Below, in pieces: positions 1-10,265 of a DNA stretch of 64,000 nt. The first letter of the stretch is position 1. Every line of letters starts with the position of its first letter. The DNA is from Lepidurus packardi. Lineage: Eukaryota > Arthropoda > Branchiopoda > Notostraca > Triopsidae. Below the pieces are notes generated by a model. It was not told the DNA's origin. It was given only the letters and a program-made list of their open reading frames with translations, and ran no database searches. Made by a program: the position numbers and the translations under genes. The DNA is taken from positions 12,024,790 to 12,088,789 of the forward strand of contig JAKZAN010000002.1 in NCBI GenBank assembly GCA_023053545.1, given 5' to 3'.

Positions 1-4
1 ATAT

Positions 5-1410
5 TCAATCAAGCCGTATTTTAGTATTTCGACTGATTTCAGTCGAGCTATAAGGAAGTGTTGACTGACCACCACAACAAATGTTCCTTGGCAATGCTAG
101 CAAAGGATTGCAGAGGAAATTAAGCAAAAATTGAACAACTTCACTCTGTATAAGGTAGCCGGGATGAATTCCATCATCGCAGCGACGATGGAAGAAGTAA
201 TCCCAACGATAGTAATGTTTGCAACTGCGTAGGTACTCGTGTGTTAGTCTGTGCGACGAATCCCAAAAGGTTACTCCAGAATATCTAAAAACAATTAGCA
301 TTATATTTTTAAAAATAAACAAGAAAAGGTCGTCCACCGTAGAATTTCGTATGCAGCAGCGTTCAGCTTGGCTAAATGATCATTAGTTAGAGCCCCGTCG
401 TTGTGGCCTTGGTGCTCTGTAATCGTCGTGGGATCGTTCATCCACCAAATAATTTCGGTTGTCCGAGCCAGTTTTCGTACGAGCGGCTCAAGCCTCATTA
501 CGTTGGCTTTGAATTGCTCGAGTCCATCTCGATCGCGTACCATGTGCATTCCCACTCCTATAAAATTGATTCATAATTCATCTGAGGGAGCACATCTTTG
601 GTCGATACCCCAGATCAGCACATTCGGTGTAAACTCGTCTAAACGCGTAGTCCAATTGGTTAACGTGCTGTCCGTGTCCTCAGTCAGCTTATGTCTCCAT
701 AAGAAGTCAACCTGCGAATTAAGCAGTCGACTTCGGACGTAGAGATCCGAATGAGCTTTAGTCATGTGCGTTTTAAATCCGTATTTCTCTATATCGTGAG
801 TGGGAAGCATCTGCATTGAATAATTCCCCAGATAGTTCTTTCTTTAGAAGACATACTTTCTTATTAGCTTAATGATTACGTTGCTGAAGGCGTAGAATTG
901 TTGTCTAATCCTAGAATCTCCCATGAATGTTATTCGTAACAGGGATCGAAATGTTATTTTGCTTCGTATTCCTTTGTGGTCGAAACACCGGACCACGTCC
1001 GGAAGGTGGTAGTGGTGTAAATCGCAACTAACTGGACTCCATTTATTTACACTTCTATGAAATGTATATCTGGATGCATCCAATACAATATCACACACGT
1101 TGGCAGGGGGCATAAATTTTGTACTTTGATACGTGAGAAATAAAAGCACTAACACTGATAAAAAAACAGTAACTTTGATTGACAATTTCACAGCTTTGCT
1201 GCGGTTTTGTAACATATTTGTCCAGCCCACACTTGTACGTGGTTTCATGTTTGAAGGTGTAATGATTCGTCTCGTTTGGTTAGCATAAGGCAAGAAAACG
1301 TAGTTCAGTGCCTTTTGCAGTTCTTTCCTCTCGCTTGGCTGGAAACGTTCCGTACCGGAAAGTTTGTCGACTTTCCGGTACGGAATGTTTATGAAAAACT
1401 TAACCCGCAT
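5..1410 (-). CDS. CASD1-like sialic-acid/glycan O-acetyl esterase-domain protein, four exons, 410 aa
   Basis: Exons (minus) 1410-880, 810-609, 557-338 and 284-5 sum to 1233 nt with consistent phases. The protein has a cytosolic N-terminus, one membrane helix near residues 73-95 and a luminal domain like the N-terminal catalytic half of CASD1 (sialate O-acetyltransferase, Golgi). GDSRIRQQFYAF (about 164-174) holds the nucleophile serine and DGIH (about 354-357) the Asp-His pair, so the SGNH triad is visible. VDFLWR and a WWMNDP segment also match the family. CASD1 normally continues into a multi-helix acyltransferase half; here a stop lies at positions 5-7, only a few bases from the window edge. 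Either this is a one-helix, esterase-only paralogue or the stop lies in an intron. The first junction is less certain: a stronger-looking donor (GTATGT at 856-851) breaks the frame, so I used GTAATC at 879-874. Confidence 0.8.
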
Positions 1411-1602
1411 TGACTACTTCAAACGCATTGAACACATGAACTTTCTTATTATGGCCTCAAGCTTCTACTAGCTGTACGGTATTAATTCACCTACTAGCGA
1501 GCCAGTATCACTTGGAGCAAATAATCACAAATATAATGGAAGTTTCTAGGTTACAATCCTGGGTATTACGAACATTTTGTTAATAAAAATGCAGGTGGGG
1601 AA

Positions 1603-4600
1603 CTACAATTCGACGATGCGTCTCATCTTGGTAAAGGGCACATGCAAGGATCTGCCAGTTAGTTTCAACAAATAGGTCAATTTAGACCTTCCCATCTTGG
1701 TCTCCAATTTCGCAAGCTTGGTTTCCAGGCACCTGAGCAGTTCTCCGTACCAGCTTTTGGTGCGTATTAGCTTGCAGTGGAATGCTTTGTAACATAGCCA
1801 TCTGACTTCTTGCTCGTTTACAGGTACTTTGATATGCCACCGTTGACGACTGCCCATCAATTGCTTTAGCACGAGCCAGTAGCAGCTCTCGATTTGATTC
1901 ATCAAGAACATCGAGTTTTGCTGTCGACGTGGAAAGCAGAACAAGTGCTTCACAATGGCATGGAAGTGAAAACTTGCCATCAAGAAGTTGGTGTAAACGT
2001 TATTTATCACCGTCTCCCGACTGTTGATCTCGCGATCGATGAATAAAAGCGACAGCTTAAGCTTCGCAAAATTAGCCACTCGTCTCTGCAGCACCCTATT
2101 AAAGACATTCGAGAAGTATTTATATAGTAACTACCGTATTGTAATAACCGCACAATCTGCGAAACTCACATTCCAGGTTTGGCGGGGTTTCTCAGCGACA
2201 TACGCTCCACAATATCAGCCCCAACATAACCGCTCAAGTAAGGGCGTACCCCGGAATTACAGCTCAAATCGAAAGTCAGTCCACAAAAATTCGCCTGGCT
2301 TTCCCATCGAGCTTGCTCCACCCCTTCTGTCAAGTTCATCTTCGCTTTCTTGGGATCTACAATACAGCCATACTCTTCAATACCGCGGCTCATAGTCTCC
2401 AGAAACCTACAGGCGAATAATCCGGAAACTGTGAAACTCAACTTTGAAAGCCAAACCGAGGAAAATGTTTACCTAAACGCTTTGCCATGATCGGTGGTAA
2501 CGTACAAGAAATCATCCACTCCACGGAAGAATACTCCATTATGGTCACACAACGGTTCTTGCAAGTATTGCTGGGCCATTTCCCCATAATATAGATTGCA
2601 AAGCGCCTCAGACAGCGGCCATCCTTGCGGTATGCCCTGCACAACCTGGTAGGCATGCCCTGTATCAAGCTGCAAAAAGCTGTTCTCTAAGAGTGACATG
2701 ACAGATTTAGTAAAGTTCTCCAAGTTCCATTTTTTGACGATCTTAGTATCCACCAAAATCGCTTCCATTTGCAATCCACATGCTAGCGAAATTTCATTTT
2801 GGCCCACAGGAAGGAGCCCGCTCTCGACAACTTGGAAGATTCCTCCAAGGTGGAGTACTTTAGCAACTGTGTGAGTCGGCACGAACCCTTGCCCCTGAAG
2901 ATGCCCCGCAATCGTCCGTGGCATATTCGCTATACTCTTTTTAAAAACCTCTAAAAGCTTCTCGTGCTGCATCGAACCGTACGCATCTTTAATATCCAAC
3001 ACAACGTAGAAAAGCGGAACTTGGTCCAAACCATTGGACTTTAAATGTACTACAAATTGACGCCATTTGCTGTACGTCAGCGAAGAGTTCTTGGACGGGA
3101 CAATCTCCGGGTACCGGCTGTTGATTACTTTGAGAAACTGTTTGGACTCAATCAATTCAGGGGCTTTCTTCGTAGACCTGATTTTTTTAAATTTGCTAAT
3201 TGGTCGGAATTTCGTGCCAGTTTTTGGTAAGAATTGCACATGGGCGACGTTTTGATTAGGATTCGATGCTGGAATATTGCTCCTAACTAGATTCTTGGCA
3301 CAGAGTTTGCCTATTGCCTGATGATGCCGGCTGCGCCAGACGTTTTGTGGGTACCATACCAAGAAGTTGCGGTTGGGGCTACTGCTGGGAGTAATGTAAA
3401 AATATAGAGGTAGAAGAACCATGACAAAGTCACGCATGAGCCACCAGACGACCTTTGCCAAGAGACATTGTTGGATGCTGAGGACGCCTTTGAATTCCTC
3501 CAGCCAAAGCTGACGCGATGTCATACCTTGCATAAAGCGATCTAGCATAAAATCGCGATCTTTACCTGCATGGATAAAAAGACGTACGTTCTTAAGGAAG
3601 CGTTTCACATTGCACTTACCGCCTAGCAAAGCTTCCGGAATGACTCGACGAATGCAAGCTCTGGTAAAGCAATACACCGTTTTAACCGATACGAGTCCTT
3701 CTGCTCTAAAATGGTTTTCCAATTTAGTGAAACTACTGGATGGTTTTAATGTTGAGTTTAATGCCGGTTTGGGTAACTTGTTTGAGTCGGTTAAGTTGGT
3801 AAGAGACATCTTCTTACGAGCTTTGTTTGCTTTCTCGTTAGCTTGTGCCAAGGCACAGTAGTACAAGCTCTTGAATTTCGTGTTTCTATGGTTATCAGCC
3901 AGAAGTTGGAGCAGATCTTTCAGCTTGGTGAGTTTCTTGGTGAATGGATGGTAGGGATCGTGAAGCAGGACTTTATCGAAACACCAATCTGAGCCCACGT
4001 TGGTAATCAGAATGGTCTGCAGTAGCCCACTACTTATTCCTTCTGAGCTGATGAGAAAAGGACTGTGTTCAGGCCATTGGAGAGGGCTTTTGAAGTTTTT
4101 GCTACTTTTTTGCAGGATTTTGTAGTGTTCAAATAATTGTGAGCCATTAAAGGCGCGAGGGGCTTTCTTACCATTGGACAAGCAAAACAAGGGTTTAATC
4201 ATAGGGTGGTTTAGTGACAAGATAGGTAGCTTCTTCTTCTTCTTACCTCGACGGCATCTTTTCCCGGCAGCTTGGCCGGGTGCAATGGCAGGTTTGCGTA
4301 CGTGCGAAGAGGCTGTATTCTGAGAATGAACGGCAGCTGGAGCAAGACTTTCTAGGCGTGGTTCCTTATTGCGGGGTTCACCTGTTAATTTGCTTTTCAC
4401 CTCGGCTTTTCGCGGACAGAAAGTGGTTCTTTTGACCAGCCTAGACAACGGAACGCCAATAATTTGAGCAAAGGGCCCGTTTTCGCCAACCGTCCGAAAA
4501 ATACTACATTCGGTCAAGAGCCAGTAGAAAACTGGGGCTGAGAGGTGGAAAAGTAAGGTATCCCAATCTGTTTCTTGAATAAGGCGAGCATATGCGGAAC

Positions 4601-4928
4601 AGCAAGTAAACGATTCAGATTTTGAACTATTCGAGTGTAGACAAGGTAAAATAGGGTCCAAGCCTCTTCTTTGTGCTTCTTGTTTAGCCAAACCCACCAC
4701 TTTGACTAGGGAGTGTTCTGGTGCTCGTGATTTAGAATTAGTAAAGATGGATTGAAGCGGAAGACGGTAGTTGGTTCCTATGACAGAAAACTGGAAAACG
4801 GGTCCCAATTTTGTCCAGATTTCCTCTGCTGCTTCCTTTTGCAACGCCTGGGTTCTTGTAGACACGAGAGCCACCAAGAATGCTTTAATGGGCCAGACAT
4901 GTACATAATTCTTCTTTAACACCTCCAT
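1603..4928 (-). CDS. TERT: Telomerase reverse transcriptase, three exons, 1061 aa
   Basis: Exons (minus) 4928-2473, 2406-2170 and 2095-1603 give 3186 nt with clean GT-AG junctions (introns of 66 and 74 nt). The order fits TERT: an N-terminal TEN-like region (about 1-190, with AQIIGVPLSRL), a basic low-complexity linker (about 190-290), an RNA-binding domain (T-motif region YFYITPSSSPNRNFLVWYP), then the RT. Motif A FYVVLDIKDAYGS (about 640), motif B' VQGIPQGWPLSEALCNLYYG (about 765) and motif C GVDDFLYVT (about 803) carry the three catalytic aspartates. After the first intron come motif D-like EEYGCIVDPKKAKMNL and motif E FCGLTFD. The last exon is the C-terminal thumb (SLLFIDREINSRETVINNVYTN). 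Human TERT is 1132 aa. The ATG at 4928 follows an in-frame TAG 9 nt upstream. An oddity is QGW where most TERTs have QGS. It extends telomeres in the nucleus using an RNA template. Confidence 0.95.
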
Positions 4929-5865
4929 GCTTTTCTATAGTACTGCTGGCTCCCTTTGTTCAGCAAGCCAATCTTGTAAAGCCATCTCTGGGGTTGATGG
5001 TTCTCCGTCTTCAAGAGAAGAAAGATGTATTGTACATCAAACAACAGCAGTTAAGGCTCCCGTATACCTTAGCTTATTGATACTAAACTCTCACTGGATG
5101 GCGTTGGCGTCGGATTGTTTTTTTGGAAAGCCTTGCATATGACAGTGCAATAGCACAACAGCGCAACTTTTGAACGGCGATTTGCTTCTGCACGGCCAAA
5201 CGGCGCCAACCTTTGAAAGCTGCTTTTGCCTATATATGGGCTGTGTAACACAATGAGACAGACCAAATAAAACTTACACTACCTCATTATTTCAATTGCC
5301 ACGTTTCAGCTTACTAAATAAATAAAGCTATAACTCCATAGCTCTAATTTACTTTATCAAAGTAAGTCATATATAGCAAAAAGTAAGCAGAACAATACAA
5401 AAAGACGATTGGTCTTGCTGAAACAATCAAAGGTGTCATATAACTGACAACCTAAAGCAGCATATAAGTTATACATAGTTCTTTTTACTAGCTAATAGAC
5501 ATATAACTGATGTTGAGGTTTGACACATTGAGAATTCCTCAGGTTTGTTATCGCAAATGAACAGAGTTTGTACCGAAAATTAAAATTACTTCAAACTACA
5601 AGTTTCTTGCCACATTTTCCCCAACAGTTCAGTACACTTGCTTTTCCGCAATCGTTTTTCAACGGAAAAATGTTGCAGTTTCACAACATACGACCTCACA
5701 TTTTACAAACTGAGCAGAGAATCCGTCACAGAGGACAAAACACATTTCATGTTCGAATCCAGCTTTGTATCTTTATTTCCAAGTTGGACAGCAAAGTACT
5801 CGCAACGTTACTTTTGTTCACGGAAAGAGTATTCTTATATCGTATTTTAGCGTGACTTTGTTCTA
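4929..5865. other. Intergenic, TERT 5' flank and leader of the transposase gene
   Basis: This separates the divergent TERT (minus) and Mutator-YqaJ (plus) genes. The TERT-proximal part has a TATA-like CTATATATGG near 5231 on the plus strand and is AT-rich from about 5270. Short frames exist on both strands but none resembles a known protein. I found no convincing terminal inverted repeats for the transposase gene here. Confidence 0.5.
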
Positions 5866-8796
5866 ATGGGAAGTAAAAGAAATAGAGTTCGTCCCAGAAG
5901 AAAAAGGAAATCCGAGTCTGGGAATGTCACTGATGGAGTCCCTAACAAACTTCTCAAGGTACAATGTCTTGAAAACGTCAGTGAGTTAGCTTTGACGACA
6001 GAGCAAACCCTGGGCACTAGTTTTCAAGATATTAGAAATGAAGCATGTGTATCGTTATCGAATCCCAATGCATGTTCTTCTCAGGAAGTATCCACTGAAA
6101 TAATTGGCTTGTCCTTCCCCAAACCTACGTCATTCCTGTCGTGTCTCTCCTCTACTAGTGCTGTCGGTTCAGATGAAGAAGACACATTGGTAGAAGAAGA
6201 CGCAAATTCCGATGCTGAAGCACTAATGTCAAATAATAACGACAGTCATTCTGTACCTTACGGGAGTTTTGATCCAGAGTTGTGGTTTGTGGGTAGGGTA
6301 AACGATCAGGCCGAAATAGAGGAAACTCCTCTTATTACAGAGCGTACGCTTTACTGCCAGCCAGAATTGAGAAAAGGGTTAGTTGGTAGAAGAATTTGCA
6401 ACATGGCGTATGTCATGGGACGCACTTTGGAAGTTGTGAACAAACACCACGATGAATGCGCACAGAAAGGTATCATGCGTTTTCACCGAGAAATACGCAA
6501 TGGTGCGTGGACTTCTGTTGTTTTTGTTTGCCCGAAGTGCGGTACGAAAGACACAGTAAATTCAGAACCAGAACCTAGGGTTCGAGCAATGTCCACAAAA
6601 CGTAAAGTTTTTTTGCAAAGCGTGAACGCTGTACCAGCACACGAAGAGCAGAAAATTTCGGTGAACACTCTTCTTGCCTGGGGGATGATGGCCACGGGCA
6701 ATGGGCATCATCATCTCCAAGAAATTCTTGCCATTCTTGATATTCCTTGTATGACAAGACGTTCGTTCGTCCGACAGGAGGGAATTGTTGGAAAGGTATG
6801 GGAATTTGAAGCCGGTAATGACATGCTAAAAACTGTTCTGGAGGAAAGGGAAGCAGCTGTAACGTTAGGAAAAGTAGATCAAGATGGGACACCACAAATT
6901 ACTGTAGTCGGTGACGGGGGATGGTCTCAACGCAGTCACGGAACACGGTATACGGCCAAATCTGGTGTGGGAGTACTGATTGGCGCTCAGACCAATAAAG
7001 TTTTATATGTTGGTGTTCGGAATAAGTTCTGTTCCGTGTGTTCCAAAGCAACAAAGGCAAATTGCGCTCCACCTACGCACCACTGTTACAAGAACTGGAC
7101 TGGACCATCAACAGCGATGGAAACAGATATTATTGCTACCGGTTTTCGGGAATCGGAAAGGCGTCATGGCATTCGTTTTTCTCATTACATTGGAGATGGC
7201 GATTCATCAACGTACAACCAAATTCTGGCCGATACGCCAAGGACTCAAAAACTTGCAATGAAACTAGAATGTTCGAACCACGTTGTAAAGAACTATACTA
7301 GCAAGCTTTATAAATTGCAAACGAAGGGTCCTAGTTATAGGAAAGTACTGACCCCAGTCATGATTGCAAAACTTACCAAAGCTGCAAGAGGTGCAATAAA
7401 GAAAAACGCTCTGGTGAATGGAAATGTACAGGATTTACGCAGTGCATTGGAAAATGGCCCGAGACATTGTTTACTAGCAGATCATACAATGTGTAGAGCG
7501 CCATTGCCTGGGAAAAAAGGTTGTAGTTTTGTGGGTCAGAAATTACGCACAACAGTGCCCTACGCTGTTTATACCGACGTGTGCTATGCATTGTCTTTCG
7601 TTACAAAGAAAGCTAGCAGTTTGTTGCTAGAGGTAACGACTAATTCTGCTGAGCGATTCATGTCAACTGTAGCCAAAATGGTCGGTGGGAAGCAAATCTT
7701 GCGCTCGCAAAGAGGGTCCTATACTCACAGGTGTTATGGTGCCGTACTGGCTTTTAACTATGGGCGTGGCTTTCATGCACATGTACTCAAAAAGTACAAT
7801 CATGGCTCGTCGTTACTTGACCAGTTTGCAGCCAGTAACACGTCAGATATCTTGCGAGGCCGAGAAAGGGATCTTCGTTCACGCGAAATGCAGAACAGCG
7901 ATGATGTTTCCGTTCAGAGTCGTCGACCAGAGCCTGAAGCGAATGGAACAGACGTAAATTATGGACGACCTGATCTTGATACTAATGAACTTGCTACCGA
8001 GAGTTCCGTAATCAAAAAACAGTTACAGCTAAGTCAAGAACAAATTGTCGATCTCGAGCAGAAAACAAGAGACCAAGCCGAGTGCGATTTGTGGAAGGAA
8101 GCTAGGAGGAGTAGAATTACTGCCTCGATGTTTGGCAAAATTTGCAAATTACGGAGTACAACCTCACGGACAAACGTTTTAAAAGATATCATGCATCCCA
8201 AGCATTGGTCTGGGTCCGCTACTAAGTGGGGGAATGATAACGAAGGGAATGCTAGGCAAGCTTATGAGGAAATGAAGGGAGTAACTGTAAAACGGTCCGG
8301 TTTATGGGTGCATCCAAGTATCGGTTATCTCGGTGCATCACCCGACGGTATAGTTGGAGAGGATGGTGTCCTTGAAATAAAGTGTCCAGAAGTCGCAAAA
8401 GATGCCAAGTCCTTCGACGACTTGCTCAATGGCCCCAAAGGAAGTTCACTGTGTCTGGAACGCGTAAAAGGGAATGCATTTCGTTTGAAACGAACACATA
8501 ATTACTTTTTTCAAGTGCAAGGACAGCTTGAGGTGACGGGACGGCTGTGGTGCGATTTCGTGGTTTGGAGCCCTAATGAGATGCACGTTGAGCGGATTGA
8601 TCGAGATCAGAAATTCTGGGAGGAACAGATGCAACCAAAATTGCAAATCTTCTTTGAGTCAAGTTTTCTCCCAGAACTGTCTGATTCTAGGCTTGCTCGT
8701 CACCTAGATCCTCGAGAACCTCAGTTTGTACTAGATGCAATTGCGTCCAAAAAGAAATCCTCACAAAGAAAGGGAGGGAAAGGTACCAAAAAATAG
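5866..8796 (+). CDS. Mutator-like transposase domain fused to YqaJ-type nuclease, 976 aa, intronless
   Basis: This is one uninterrupted frame starting at ATG MGSKRNRVRPRRKRK, a basic probable nuclear-localisation start, followed by an acidic stretch (about 95-130). Residues about 150-600 resemble the Mutator-like transposase domain found in many invertebrate transposon proteins: a CPKCG zinc motif (about 222), GDGGWSQRSHG (about 349) and GDGDSSTYNQI (about 443), which supply candidate catalytic acidic residues. After a charged linker, residues about 742-930 are a YqaJ/lambda-exonuclease-like PD-(D/E)XK domain: EARRSRITASMFGKIC, then ASPDGIVGEDGVLEIKCP with the D...E-x-K core (about 822-840) and the FQVQGQLEVTG helix. 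The tail is lysine-rich. The absence of introns among intron-rich genes and the intact frame suggest a mobile-element gene, possibly recently active, or a domesticated one. No terminal repeats were identified. Confidence 0.85.
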   Translation: MGSKRNRVRPRRKRKSESGNVTDGVPNKLLKVQCLENVSELALTTEQTLGTSFQDIRNEACVSLSNPNACSSQEVSTEIIGLSFPKPTSFLSCLSSTSAVGSDEEDTLVEEDANSDAEALMSNNNDSHSVPYGSFDPELWFVGRVNDQAEIEETPLITERTLYCQPELRKGLVGRRICNMAYVMGRTLEVVNKHHDECAQKGIMRFHREIRNGAWTSVVFVCPKCGTKDTVNSEPEPRVRAMSTKRKVFLQSVNAVPAHEEQKISVNTLLAWGMMATGNGHHHLQEILAILDIPCMTRRSFVRQEGIVGKVWEFEAGNDMLKTVLEEREAAVTLGKVDQDGTPQITVVGDGGWSQRSHGTRYTAKSGVGVLIGAQTNKVLYVGVRNKFCSVCSKATKANCAPPTHHCYKNWTGPSTAMETDIIATGFRESERRHGIRFSHYIGDGDSSTYNQILADTPRTQKLAMKLECSNHVVKNYTSKLYKLQTKGPSYRKVLTPVMIAKLTKAARGAIKKNALVNGNVQDLRSALENGPRHCLLADHTMCRAPLPGKKGCSFVGQKLRTTVPYAVYTDVCYALSFVTKKASSLLLEVTTNSAERFMSTVAKMVGGKQILRSQRGSYTHRCYGAVLAFNYGRGFHAHVLKKYNHGSSLLDQFAASNTSDILRGRERDLRSREMQNSDDVSVQSRRPEPEANGTDVNYGRPDLDTNELATESSVIKKQLQLSQEQIVDLEQKTRDQAECDLWKEARRSRITASMFGKICKLRSTTSRTNVLKDIMHPKHWSGSATKWGNDNEGNARQAYEEMKGVTVKRSGLWVHPSIGYLGASPDGIVGEDGVLEIKCPEVAKDAKSFDDLLNGPKGSSLCLERVKGNAFRLKRTHNYFFQVQGQLEVTGRLWCDFVVWSPNEMHVERIDRDQKFWEEQMQPKLQIFFESSFLPELSDSRLARHLDPREPQFVLDAIASKKKSSQRKGGKGTKK

Positions 8797-8810
8797 TTGA
8801 GAAATAAAAA

Positions 8811-8895
8811 GAACAAGAGTCTAACGAATTTGACGTCTGACCGGTTCAAGAAAAAGAGCAAGAGTCTAACGCATTTGACGTCTGACCGGTTCAAA
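8811..8895. repeat. Two-copy 45-bp direct repeat just after the transposase stop
   Basis: About 39 bp beginning near 8811 recurs at 8856 with two or so mismatches; both copies share the core TTTGACGTCTGACCGGTTCA. It starts 14 bp after the stop codon of the Mutator-YqaJ gene and contains the palindrome TGACGTC(T). It could be part of the element's subterminal repeats or its 3' untranslated region. Confidence 0.85.
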
Positions 8896-10265
8896 ATCAG
8901 TCTGTGTGAATGTGTCTTTTGTTTGCGTGGAATAATATGCTTTGGAATAAATGTCTCATGCATGTCAAAGTTAGATACTTGCAACAGTGATTGTGGTATG
9001 TGTTATATAAACTTCAATAAGTTACTCGTATGCCAGAAATAGGTTGTCACGTACTTATTGTTCAAAGTATTGCATATTGCTTTGCGCGTAAAATGCGACC
9101 TAACATATAATGTAAAAGAACACAAACTATATTGTATATTATAAGCATACTAGGCACCTTCAATAATAGTATATTCCTTCTTCCAATGTACAAGAACACT
9201 AAGCACTAACTTCTCAACACTGAAGAAAAGTACAGTCTTCGTTTATAACTCATTTGGAACACTAATGTTGACTCCTAATTGCGGTTTTCCTTATGTAAAT
9301 ACTTTGATTTGTATGGAGCACAAGCAAGAGTTTGTATGTGATTGTTATTGTATTGATCCTAAGCCACACCTCGAAGGAGGCGGACCTTGGTGGTCTCACA
9401 GTTCCCGAGCTCCTTTGCTGGAAAATATTTGCCACGGAAAATAATATTCAGGAAATGCCACAGGCAAGCCCATGGCAACGGCGCGCGGCATAGCAAGCCT
9501 CTACTTTTTTTGCCTTCTCGCTTCTTTCGTATTGCGCGCCCAGATTGTAAAGTTTTTCTCCCCCGCCGTGGCCAAGAACAGGCAGCACAATTTGCCAACT
9601 AAATTGTGTCCTTTCGGACCAAGATTTCTCGAAAACGGCTTGTCAGATTTGAAAACTGTCTAATGCAAAAATTTTCTTTTGTTAACAGCTAGTGCACAAC
9701 CGAAAACCAGATTTTTAGGTAACGTATTTCTCATAGTTGAAAACTTCATTTGCATATTGCTAATTAACTACTCATTGGAAAAATTCGTGCTTTGGTTGTG
9801 CACTACCTGTGAGCAAACTCAAGAGCCTTGTAAAAGAATTTTTTCATGAAATGCTCTGGTTTTCTCAAAAAAGTGGTCCGAAATTCCCCATGTTAAGCGC
9901 CTATACCGAGCTAAGGTATACGGGAGCCTTAAATACCTTTTATGATAAGCTTTGCCGCCATCAACAAACAAGCAGCCATCTACCGGCCATCTGCTAGACA
10001 TCTAGGGTAGATCACCACCAATACCATCTGTGGAATATCACTTACAATTCCAGCACCTCACTCGCAAGTTTTTTTATTGCTCTTGGCAGTTAACTGGCGT
10101 CTTGTCGTGACAAACGATTGTTGTGAACACGTGTGATAAACGGTCGCTAGATTCTTGTAAGTTTCTCTCCTTTTTAAAATGAAAATTATTAAGTGAAGCT
10201 GCAACACGGTCGTAAGAGAACCTTGTACCAGGTTAATTAAGAATAGAATTTCTGTAACAAATGAA
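8896..10265. other. Intergenic between transposase and glucosidase genes
   Basis: No coding region is supported. At 9359-9660 several overlapping short frames run on both strands in a locally GC-richer stretch; none has recognisable motifs. Sequence upstream of 10266 is presumed to hold the glucosidase promoter and leader. Confidence 0.5.

Noticed and set aside
5069..5266. 65-codon minus frame just upstream of TERT as an extra N-terminal exon
   Set aside because: No TERT similarity and no phase-consistent splice link; the ATG at 4928 follows an in-frame stop.
5300..9150. Weakly similar AT-rich stretches near 5470 and 9110 as terminal inverted repeats of the Mutator-like element
   Set aside because: The similarity (TATA-rich runs around GTTCTTTT) is too low to separate from base composition.
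9359..9663. Overlapping 60-80 codon frames on both strands
   Set aside because: Short, mutually overlapping, start with non-ATG codons in part, and match nothing.
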